Shown here: piece after piece, positions 53,052-60,083 of the stretch
How positions within the stretch are numbered: position 1 is the stretch's first letter
Layout: every line of letters begins with the position of its first letter
Origin: Natrinema altunense
GTDB taxonomy: Archaea; Halobacteriota; Halobacteria; Halobacteriales; Natrialbaceae
NCBI RefSeq assembly: GCF_000731985.1
Contig: NZ_JNCS01000001.1
Span: 372,001 to 436,000, forward strand
Direction: 5' to 3'
DNA: 64,000 nucleotides
Notes under the pieces: model-generated
Databases searched by the model: none
The model's input: only the letters and a program-made list of their open reading frames with translations
What the model was told of the DNA's origin: nothing
Translations under genes and position numbers: made by a program

Positions 53052-53447
53052 TCACGCGGTGGGCTCGCGGCCGAGGTCGCAGAGGGTGGCGAGGCGTTCG
53101 GCGCGCTGGATGAGCAGCGCGCGGCCGGTGTCGGTGAGGCGGTAGGCGGGGACGTGGTCGGCGAAGCCATCGCGCGAGGTGATGAAGTCGCGGTCGGCGA
53201 GGATGCGCAGGCTCGGTTTGACGCGGGCGCGGCTGACCGTCGGATACCGTCGCTCGAGGGTGCGGGCGATGCCCGAGGCGTAGCAGGGGTAGCCGTCGCG
53301 TGCGCGGCGGGCGACGGCCTCGAGACAGTCACGCTGGAAGCCGCTGAGTTCGACCCACGCGCGCCGGCCGTCTGTTGTGTGTTCGTTGTTGGGTGATTCG
53401 GCTGCTCGAGCGGGGGGTTCAAGGTCCCGCGAATCGTCGTCGGGCAT
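53052..53447 (-). CDS. PadR/wHTH-like accessory regulator (N-terminus shared with gene at 50430)
   Basis: 131 residues from the ATG at 53447. After MPDDDSRDLEPP, which shares a 39-base coding stretch with the gene at 50430, a winged helix is seen: LSGFQRDCLEAVARRARDGYP, ASGIARTLERRYPTVSRARV, KPSLRILADRDFI and a wing, then YRLTDTGRALLIQRAERLATL. It is probably a DNA-binding regulator. Confidence 0.7.
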   Translation of the reverse strand: MPDDDSRDLEPPARAAESPNNEHTTDGRRAWVELSGFQRDCLEAVARRARDGYPCYASGIARTLERRYPTVSRARVKPSLRILADRDFITSRDGFADHVPAYRLTDTGRALLIQRAERLATLCDLGREPTA

Positions 53448-53645
53448 GGCTTTCGGGTGGTTTACGGAAGCCACGCGGGCCGGTGGTTGGGCACCGGTCT
53501 ACGTTTCGGGGTATCCTGAATTCGGTCAGGGCCGCGTGGATTCCCGTAGTTATGCAATCATGACTCTGGCACTATAATTGTTCACATGAATTAATGTGGT
53601 TATCCACTCGTATTCATTATTCAAATCTGATATATTGGTTCGGAC

Positions 53646-53939
53646 ATGACTGTGGAGCAGGTGACAAGGCGAGTGCGACAACCTGCATCGTGGATGCAGT
53701 TGCCGATCGACGACCGAATTCTCGAGGCGCTCGAGTCATCGGGCATGATTCTGTCTCCCGCGGTTATCGCAATAAATATCGACAAATCTAGAGATGAAGT
53801 GAACCGCCGGCTTTCGATCTTAGTCGAGTACGGAGTCGTCACTCGAGTCAAACGTGGGTACTACGAGATCACTGACACCGGTGAGGAGTATCTGTCTGGA
53901 GAGGTAGACGCGAGTACCCTCGAGCCGAACGAGAGTTGA
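53646..53939 (+). CDS. Winged-helix mini-protein (copy 3)
   Basis: 97 residues: RQPASWMQLPIDDRILEALES, then SPAVIAINIDKSRDEVNRRLS, GVVTRVKRGYYEITDTGEEYL and SGEVDASTLEPNES. It has the same layout as copies 1 and 2. It is preceded by an AT-rich promoter region with CACATGAATTAATGTG, a palindrome at about 53584-53599. Confidence 0.75.
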   Translation: MTVEQVTRRVRQPASWMQLPIDDRILEALESSGMILSPAVIAINIDKSRDEVNRRLSILVEYGVVTRVKRGYYEITDTGEEYLSGEVDASTLEPNES

Positions 53940-53946
53940 TCACTGA

Positions 53947-54213
53947 ATGCGCCCGCTGGTATCGTGGATGACGAAATCCGATCCCGTACTGCTCGAGTTC
54001 TTCGAGGAAACGGGGATAGCGATGCCACCAGCGGTGGGCTCGTACAACATCGACGGCGTCTCCCATCCGACAGTGAAACGCCGTTTGCCGGTCTTGGACG
54101 ACCATGGGCTCCTCCGGAAAGTCGACGAAGACCGAGGCTATTACCGAATTACGGATCGGGGTCGTGCCTATCTCAATGGGGAATTAGAGAGCGACGATCT
54201 CGAATCATCATAA
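53947..54213 (+). CDS. Winged-helix mini-protein (copy 4)
   Basis: 88 residues: VSWMTKSDPVLLEFFEETG, MPPAVGSYNIDGVSHPTVKR, RLPVLDDHGLLRKVDEDRG, YYRITDRGRAYLNGELESDDLESS. It begins 7 bases after copy 3 ends, so the pair is probably cotranscribed. Confidence 0.75.
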   Translation: MRPLVSWMTKSDPVLLEFFEETGIAMPPAVGSYNIDGVSHPTVKRRLPVLDDHGLLRKVDEDRGYYRITDRGRAYLNGELESDDLESS

Positions 54214-54461
54214 CAGACTCGCACCTGCGACACTCGAAATCTGACTTTCCGGCTTCCTAAACAGTCTACTTCGGATCCCAACCAGCAGGATGTGCTGGAT
54301 GTCCAAGATGAGCGGTTGGGAAACTGATTGATTGATGCATACTGTTTATACAAGATCTATTCGTCCCTGCAGTGAGTATCCAAGTACAGAACATAGATCA
54401 GTATATACACCGTTCTATTTCGTGACAATAATAGTTCTAGAAGGAGTATTCGCGCCCAAGC

Positions 54462-54737
54462 GTGTCGATTCGAGAACGACCAAGTTGGATGTCACGTGAA
54501 GATTTCCGTATCCTCGAAGCGGTAGGCGATCCCGAGATTCTCGTAGTGCAGTCGCCTGCGATAATTGCTTACAATCTGGACATGACCCGCCCCCACGTCT
54601 CAAATCGTCTTTCTGTGTTCACGGAGCATGGTCTCGTCGAAAAGATAGAGAATGGACGATACCAGATGTCAGACCTCGGTTACGCGTATCTCGAGGGTGA
54701 ACTCGACGCCACGGACTTAGAACTGAACGAAGACTAA
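54462..54737 (+). CDS. Winged-helix mini-protein (copy 5, GTG start)
   Basis: 91 residues from GTG 54462: RERPSWMSREDFRILEAVGD, QSPAIIAYNLDMTRPHVSNR, LSVFTEHGLVEKIENGRYQM, SDLGYAYLEGELDATDLELN. An AAGGAG lies at 54441-54446. The GTG is chosen because all relatives begin with an R-x-R-x-x-W-M block, which the downstream ATG would lose. Confidence 0.75.
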   Translation: MSIRERPSWMSREDFRILEAVGDPEILVVQSPAIIAYNLDMTRPHVSNRLSVFTEHGLVEKIENGRYQMSDLGYAYLEGELDATDLELNED

Positions 54738-54766
54738 TCAGCGCTGATCCGGTGACTGGATGCAGA

Positions 54767-55048
54767 ATGCGACGGCCACGGGTGGACTGGATGACACGAG
54801 CCGATGACGCGATCCTCGAGTTCCTTCTCAACGAGGGAAATCGACCACTCATCGCGAATCCGTCCACTGTCGAGGCCAACATCGATTACAAAATCTCACA
54901 CGTGAGACGCAGACTGCGAGCATTGCAGGACGGTGGGCTCGTAGAATATTACAACGAAGATCGCGGTCTCTATCGGATCAGTGAGCGGGGTCGGCGGTAT
55001 CTCGAGGGCGAACTCGATGCCGACGATCTCGAGGCAACCGACGAGTAA
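54767..55048 (+). CDS. Winged-helix mini-protein (copy 6)
   Basis: 93 residues from ATG 54767: RRPRVDWMTRADDAILEFLLN, ANPSTVEANIDYKISHVRRR, LRALQDGGLVEYYNEDRGLY, RISERGRRYLEGELDADDLE. It begins 29 bases after copy 5 and belongs to the same small array. The palindromic element copy A follows 38 bases after its stop. Confidence 0.75.
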   Translation: MRRPRVDWMTRADDAILEFLLNEGNRPLIANPSTVEANIDYKISHVRRRLRALQDGGLVEYYNEDRGLYRISERGRRYLEGELDADDLEATDE

Positions 55049-55086
55049 CGGCCACACTGAGCGCCACCTGCTTGCGCTCAGTGGCA

Positions 55087-55172
55087 CTATAGTAGCAACT
55101 GAAACGATTTACACACTGATCGCAACGCCCTCGTGCGATCAGGTGTGCAATGACTTTCAGTTGCTACTATAG
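55087..55172. repeat. Nested palindromic element, copy A (intact)
   Basis: A perfect 18-bp terminal inverted repeat CTATAGTAGCAACTGAAA / TTTCAGTTGCTACTATAG encloses an inner stem TGATCGCA / TGCGATCA with loop ACGCCCTCG. It is the best copy of the three-member family. Confidence 0.9.
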
Positions 55173-55267
55173 AGGCAGCGATAGCTGGTGTCCCAAACCA
55201 CCGCTGGGCGGGACTTTCGACGTGGGACAGGGTCATCCTCATTTCGACGCATACTCACAACAACACC

Positions 55268-55370
55268 CTGAAAGCCCCTTCCACGGTCGGCTCCCAGGAC
55301 TCGCTGCGCTCCTCACTTCGTTGCGGTGCTTACGTCGTCCGGGTTCGCCGACCGTGGAAGCCCCTTTCAG
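55268..55370. repeat. Imperfect long inverted repeat
   Basis: The arms CTGAAAGCCCCTTCCACGGT (55268-55287) and ACCGTGGAAGCCCCTTTCAG (55351-55370) are complementary except in the central GCCCC block, where both arms are CCCC. The loop is about 57-63 bases. It lies in the 409-base gene-free stretch between copy 6 and the TumA-like gene, which otherwise holds only repeat copy A. Confidence 0.65.
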
Positions 55371-55457
55371 TCCCACCCGGCATGGCTAGCTGCATCGCTT
55401 TCGCCTGTTCAGTTGCAAGAAGGCTACGCAAGTGACGAACGCCGACCACTGTCTCTG

Positions 55458-55859
55458 TTATGGCGTCGCAGGTGCCGTATCGCCGTCGTCGTGTGCGAAC
55501 GGACTGATGATGAGGTCGTCGTAGGGGAAGACCGGTCGCTTCGATTGGCCGTCCTCGTCGAAGCGGATGATTCCCAGTGCCTCGAGAGTGGTCACCTCTT
55601 CATGGACGTTTTTCACGTCGCGACCGACAAGGCGTGCGGTCTCGCGAATGCTATCGGGTTCGTCGGCGCGGATCACGCGCAGGAGCGTGAACGTCCGCTC
55701 GTTGAGCACGTCGCTCAGTTGTTGTTCGTTCGCAAACGTTACGATCGCCGGTTGGTCGACGGGGTTACCGCCCTGAAGCGTTCGAATCGCTTCGCGCCCC
55801 TCTTCGTAGAGCGACGCTGCATCCCCGATCGTGACCAGTAGTACGTTGGTACCTGTCAT
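55458..55859 (-). CDS. HVO_A0114-type HTH regulator (probable TumA-like antitoxin)
   Basis: 133 residues. It contains QQLSDVLNERTFTLLRVIRAD and TARLVGRDVKNVHEEVTTLEALG (winged HTH), then the C-terminal FDEDGQSKRPVFPYDDLIISPF, matching the HVO_A0114 family of putative DNA-binding proteins, often paired with DUF6516/TumE toxins. Its ATG overlaps the stop of the upstream toxin-like frame (ATGA), the normal coupling in such pairs. The toxin partner is broken. Confidence 0.75.
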   Translation of the reverse strand: MTGTNVLLVTIGDAASLYEEGREAIRTLQGGNPVDQPAIVTFANEQQLSDVLNERTFTLLRVIRADEPDSIRETARLVGRDVKNVHEEVTTLEALGIIRFDEDGQSKRPVFPYDDLIISPFAHDDGDTAPATP

Positions 55860-56206
55860 AAGCTCTCACCCTCGGTATCGGATGGTCCGAACCGTTGCTT
55901 CGGAATGTCGTCCCAGAACCGCTCGTACAGGGCTTCCATCCCCGGGAATTCGATCAGTTGCGGTTCCGGGTCCGGCGCGACGTGCCGTTCGTGACCTTTC
56001 GTATCCTGTGGGCGTTGTCGTATCGACGGAGTGTGCCGTCCTCGAGCGTCTCCGGCCCGGGCGTGAGTCGTCCGTAGTGGAGCGTGTACCGCCATCCCGA
56101 CGGATACGCGTCGTCGTCCGTGGCGGATCGACAGCCGGACGAGCGTCCCATCCTCGTAGACGTGCGAGTGACTGTACCCGTCGAGATCGTCGGCAACTGG
56201 TGCCAT
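55856..56206 (-). pseudogene. DUF6516/TumE-type toxin gene, two frameshifts
   Basis: The expected protein is split over two frames: the start MAPVADDLDGYSHSHVYEDG to LVRLSIRH is in one frame. The central DDDAYPSGWRYTLHYGRL and RRYDNAHR is in a second, and the end DTKGHERHVAPDPEPQLIEF again in the first. The shifts lie near 56120 and 56008. The motifs (YPSGWRYTLHYG, RYDNAH, GHERH) are those of TumE-type proteins. It is inactive unless the assembly has errors. Confidence 0.75.
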
Positions 56207-56333
56207 CCGCTACTGTGTTGGTTCGTCAACCAACGGCAAAACCGTAACGGCGGTCCGTCCAGTCACGCCCAGCGGTGGCTACTGCCAGTCGCGTTTGTAC
56301 GGCGTGTCTCGATCACTCAGAAACGAACCCGAA

Positions 56334-57593
56334 TCAAACGGGCTCCCGAAGCGCCCAGATATCCGCGCGGGGCTCGAGCCGACTCGGTTCCGCCCCACGC
56401 TGCGTAAGAATGCCCGCGTGGTACAGCATCGCTTTCAGCTGGAACACCGTCGGCGAGTGGTAGACGGAGCCGTCCTCGAGTGCCGCGGGTCGAAGCTCAC
56501 CGTCTTCGGTGAGCACGCGGCTCCGGACGCCGTCGGTCCCGCGGATGAACAGCTCGACGGTAAACGAGGGATGCAACTCGTGCAGGTATTCCACGACGTC
56601 CACGAGCGACGGCTCCGCGAACCCGTCCTCGTGCATGGACTGGAGTTCGTGGACGAGCAACTCCGTCGCCTCGTAGTCGAACAGCACGCGGCGGGCCAAC
56701 TGGCCCCACGCCGGCGCGAGATCGACGAACCGCGTTCCGGAGCGGTACCAGTTCTCGAACTCCGCGAGGGCCGCCTCGACGGACCCGTAACGCCCCGTCG
56801 CGAACCGGACGACTTCCTCGCCGAGCGAGGTCAGTTCGACACCCGCGCTGCCTTCGACACCGACGCCCTCCTCGATCAACCCGAGGAACGCGGCCCCCTG
56901 CCGGGCGCTATCGACGGCGCTCACGACATTGTACTCCGACAGCAGCGTCTCGGTGTTGCCGGCCGCGTAGTGTGCCAGCGGATAGCCCAGATAGTTCTTC
57001 GGATGGTTCAGGCCGAACGACGCGTCGGCGACGCCCTGCGCGCTCGCCTGAAACCGCAGCGCCGTCGCCTCGGTCGTCGTCCGGTTGCCGACGACGCGGG
57101 GCACCTCGAGCGCGGCCACGCTCCCGGCGGCATCGACGCCGAGCACGCCGACGTTCAACTCCCGCGCGAGCGTCCGATCGGTCTCGGAGATGGCGGCCGC
57201 CGGCGCGGCGAGATACGCCGCGTTCGCCTCGTGAAGTCGATCGTAGGCCTGGAGGATTCCACGCTGCGTATCGACGCCGTCGCTGGTCTCTCCTTTCGCC
57301 TCGATGGCGATCAACGGCGGCTCGTCGCCCAGTCGCTCGACGGCGAGGAGGTCCGACTCGAGGTCGCGGACCCCGACGAGGTCGGGATACCCGCTCCCGA
57401 TCCGAACGTGGTTGAACGGTGCCAGACGGTCGCGGACGGCCGCGTCGACGGGCTGTCCGGGGAGCCACTCCGCCATGGCGAACTGGGTGTCGGCCACCGC
57501 GTAGGCGGTCGACTCGTCCTCGTCGGGAAAGAGCCGCCGCTTCGTGTGGGCCAGCACCTGCGGTTCCGACAGCGATCGGGCCGCGCTACTCAT
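56334..57593 (-). CDS. PD-(D/E)XK nuclease-like haloarchaeal protein
   Basis: 419 residues. The N-terminal domain shows a PD-(D/E)XK pattern: VRIGSGYPDLVGVRDL (Asp71), then LIAIEAKGETSDG (Glu98, Lys100) and RGILQAYDRLHEANAAYLA (Gln115 helix), as in archaeal restriction/repair nucleases. The C-terminal half is helical and resembles winged helices (LARRVLFDYEATELLVHEL, VVEYLHELHPSFTVELF). It is probably an accessory DNA nuclease or DNA-damage protein; no exact family is recognised. Confidence 0.65.
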   Translation of the reverse strand: MSSAARSLSEPQVLAHTKRRLFPDEDESTAYAVADTQFAMAEWLPGQPVDAAVRDRLAPFNHVRIGSGYPDLVGVRDLESDLLAVERLGDEPPLIAIEAKGETSDGVDTQRGILQAYDRLHEANAAYLAAPAAAISETDRTLARELNVGVLGVDAAGSVAALEVPRVVGNRTTTEATALRFQASAQGVADASFGLNHPKNYLGYPLAHYAAGNTETLLSEYNVVSAVDSARQGAAFLGLIEEGVGVEGSAGVELTSLGEEVVRFATGRYGSVEAALAEFENWYRSGTRFVDLAPAWGQLARRVLFDYEATELLVHELQSMHEDGFAEPSLVDVVEYLHELHPSFTVELFIRGTDGVRSRVLTEDGELRPAALEDGSVYHSPTVFQLKAMLYHAGILTQRGAEPSRLEPRADIWALREPV

Positions 57594-57741
57594 GGCTCAG
57601 CATTGGCCACCGGTCCCAAGAAGGTTCTGGCGAGCGAAGCGAGCGCGCCGGTGCTCGTGGTGCGCACCTGTCACCGCCGAACCGGTCGGCCGGGGACCGT
57701 CGCGGGCCATGCGTTTGTGTCTCGAGCCCGTGCAGACGAGT

Positions 57742-58128
57742 ATGACCGAGGCGACACTCGTCTACGACGACGACTGCGGCTTCTGTACGTGGTGGGCGGC
57801 GTACTTCGACGAGCGGACGGCCCTCCGCAGCGTCGGCTTCAGCGACTGCACCGACGACCTTCGCGAGCGGCTTCCCGCGGAATACGAGGACTGTTCGCAC
57901 CTGGTGACCGACGACGGCGTCTACTCCTGTGGGGCCTCGATCGAGGAGGCGATCGTCCGTACCGACGTCGCCGAGCCGGTGGGGGACGCCGTCGAGTTCC
58001 TCCGCCAGTTCGAGGAGTACGAACGGATCCGCGAGCGCTCCTACCAGTGGGTCGCCGACAACCGCGGTCGCTTGGGAACGTCTCTCTCGAGGACGCCGCC
58101 GGTGCGGCAGCAGGCCGACGACGGCTGA
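57742..58128 (+). CDS. DCC-family thiol-disulfide-type protein (DUF393)
   Basis: 128 residues from the ATG at 57742. The DCC motif YDDDCGFCTWWAAYF (Cys-x-x-Cys, residues about 12 and 15) is followed by SVGFSDCTDDLRERL and the typical ending SYQWVADNRGRLG. DCC proteins are small thioredoxin-fold relatives; the substrate is unknown. It is divergent from the nuclease-like gene. Confidence 0.85.
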   Translation: MTEATLVYDDDCGFCTWWAAYFDERTALRSVGFSDCTDDLRERLPAEYEDCSHLVTDDGVYSCGASIEEAIVRTDVAEPVGDAVEFLRQFEEYERIRERSYQWVADNRGRLGTSLSRTPPVRQQADDG

Positions 58129-58214
58129 TCGAGCGACGGCCGGAACCGCGGACCGAAATCACGGCTCCGACTCCCTCGAGCGAGGACGGGGTCGCTCGAC
58201 CGTCGCCACGCCGG

Positions 58215-59453
58215 TCAGGAGTCGCCGTACCGAGATCGCAACACGCCACCGGCGACGGCGACGACGAGGCCCGCCGAGGCGAGGAGCCCCAGCCCCGGCA
58301 CGTACGAGCCGGTCACGTCGTGCAGCGTTCCGACCAGCACCGGACCGAGGAACCCCCCGATCTCGCCGACGGCGAAGATGAAGCCGACGGCGGTACCGGT
58401 CAGGCGCGCACCGATCCCCTCGAGTTCCGTCGGGATCGCCCGAATGAGCGGCGAGAGCCCGCCGAACCCGAACCCGGTGACGACGACGCTCGCGAGGAGC
58501 AGGAGACCGAGCCCGCTCGAGAGGACGCCGGTGATGCCGAGTCCCGCCACGAGCCCACAGCCGATCAGGGCGGTGCGGCGAACGCCCAGCCGATCGGCGG
58601 CCGCGGGGACCATCAGCACGCCGACGACGTTGGCCGCGACGAGCAGGCTCGTCGTCCGTCCGGCCCGCGCCGGCGAGTAGCCCCGCGACTCGAGCAGCGT
58701 CGGGAGCCATCCCTGCATGCCATGGGCGATCAGCAGGTACATCGTGCCGACGACGACCACGAGCTGTAGCTCGCGGTGGGTGAGGACGAGCGTGAGATCG
58801 CGTCGGATCGCCGCGAGCGAGAGCGACGAGTCCGCCGGGTCCGCGTCGTTGGCGGCGCGATTGCGAGCGTCGATGCCCAATCGGCGGGCGACGACGAACC
58901 AGCAGAGGCCGTATCCGATCGCGACGACGCCGCTCCAGAAGAACAGGCCGCGCCAGCCGCCGAGCACCGGGCCCAGGATCGGCCGGCCGACGGCGAAGAC
59001 GCTCGCGGTCCCCGCCGACGCGCCCACGAGGTAGATCGAGGACGGAAAGCCGGTCTCGTCTGGCGGGAACAGCACCGAGACGAGTTTCGGCAGCCCGAAC
59101 GTGATCGCCGTCGCGCCGACGCCGATTAGCAGCGTCGCCGCGAGGAGTGACGGGAAGCCGACCGCGAAACTGCGAGCGACCTGGGCGACGCCGTAGATGA
59201 GTACGCCGACCGCGAGGCTTCGTCCCGGACCGACGCGGTCGACGACCAGCCCGGTAACGAGCGCGATCGGGACGTAGGTCAGCGGGATCGCTCCCGCGAC
59301 CACGCCGGCCTGCGCGCCCGACAGCCCGAGTTCGTCGATGATCGGCGAGAGATACGCCGGCAGCGAGAACCAGACGAACATCAGACAGGTGTAGCCGATC
59401 GTCCCGACGGCGACGGTCCCGTACGCGCGGCGACGACGCATTCGATCGCTCAT
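58215..59453 (-). CDS. MFS transporter
   Basis: 412 residues with 12 hydrophobic helices and the MFS loop motif DRVGPGRSLAVGVLIYG between helices 2 and 3, repeated as ADRLGVRRTALIGCGL in the second half. The substrate is unknown (drug, sugar and organic-acid members look alike). It is a single gene. Confidence 0.85.
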   Translation of the reverse strand: MSDRMRRRRAYGTVAVGTIGYTCLMFVWFSLPAYLSPIIDELGLSGAQAGVVAGAIPLTYVPIALVTGLVVDRVGPGRSLAVGVLIYGVAQVARSFAVGFPSLLAATLLIGVGATAITFGLPKLVSVLFPPDETGFPSSIYLVGASAGTASVFAVGRPILGPVLGGWRGLFFWSGVVAIGYGLCWFVVARRLGIDARNRAANDADPADSSLSLAAIRRDLTLVLTHRELQLVVVVGTMYLLIAHGMQGWLPTLLESRGYSPARAGRTTSLLVAANVVGVLMVPAAADRLGVRRTALIGCGLVAGLGITGVLSSGLGLLLLASVVVTGFGFGGLSPLIRAIPTELEGIGARLTGTAVGFIFAVGEIGGFLGPVLVGTLHDVTGSYVPGLGLLASAGLVVAVAGGVLRSRYGDS

Positions 59454-59563
59454 CCGCCCGTGGATGGGTGACGCCGGCCCGAGTAGTTTGTCGTAGCGGT
59501 ACGACGCTCCGGCGTCGACCCGTCGGCCCCACCGCTTTCCGTCAGCGCGTCGTGCGTTCCCTC

Positions 59564-60067
59564 ATGACGCCCGAAGAGCGCGCCTTCCTCGAGCGGGGCC
59601 GCGTCGCCGCGTTAGCGACGGTCGACGACGAGGGGCGACCGCACGCGGTGCCGATCTGTTTCGCGGTGCTCGAGCCCGCGGCTCGATCGGCCCGTCCGGA
59701 GCCGGCGACTGCGAGTGGGACCGGGAACGGCGCTCCCGACGACGGAACCGACGGGATCAGAGTCGTCTCGGCGATCGACGAGAAGCCGAAATCGACCGCC
59801 GACCTCCAGCGCGTGCGGAACGTTCGGGTGAACCCGCGGGTGACGGTGCTCGTCGACCGCTACTGCGAGGACTGGTCGCGTCTCGCCTGGCTTCAGGGTC
59901 GCGGCTGGGCGCGGGTTCTCGAGTCCGACGCATCGAGCCACGCCGACGCCGTGAGCGCGCTCGAGGAGAAGTACGACCAGTACGGACCCCACGAACTCGG
60001 CGACCGTCCGATCGTTTCGATCACGATCGGGCGGACCGTCTCGTGGGGGGCGCTCGCGGACGGGTAA
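59564..60067 (+). CDS. PPOX-class F420-dependent family protein (TIGR03668-like)
   Basis: 167 residues from the ATG at 59564. It has the split-barrel pattern of pyridoxamine-phosphate-oxidase-like, F420-binding proteins: GRVAALATVDDEGRPHAVPI, then VVSAIDEKPKSTADLQRVRN, VNPRVTVLVDRYCEDWSRLA and WLQGRGWARVLE. A haloarchaeal acidic insertion (about 45-65) interrupts strand order. The substrate is unknown. Confidence 0.75.
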   Translation: MTPEERAFLERGRVAALATVDDEGRPHAVPICFAVLEPAARSARPEPATASGTGNGAPDDGTDGIRVVSAIDEKPKSTADLQRVRNVRVNPRVTVLVDRYCEDWSRLAWLQGRGWARVLESDASSHADAVSALEEKYDQYGPHELGDRPIVSITIGRTVSWGALADG

Positions 60068-60083
60068 GCGCGTGCGGACGCGG

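Noticed and set aside
55268-55370. Degenerate CRISPR-like repeats
   Set aside because: The two words are inverted, not direct, and there is no regular spacer pattern or cas gene.
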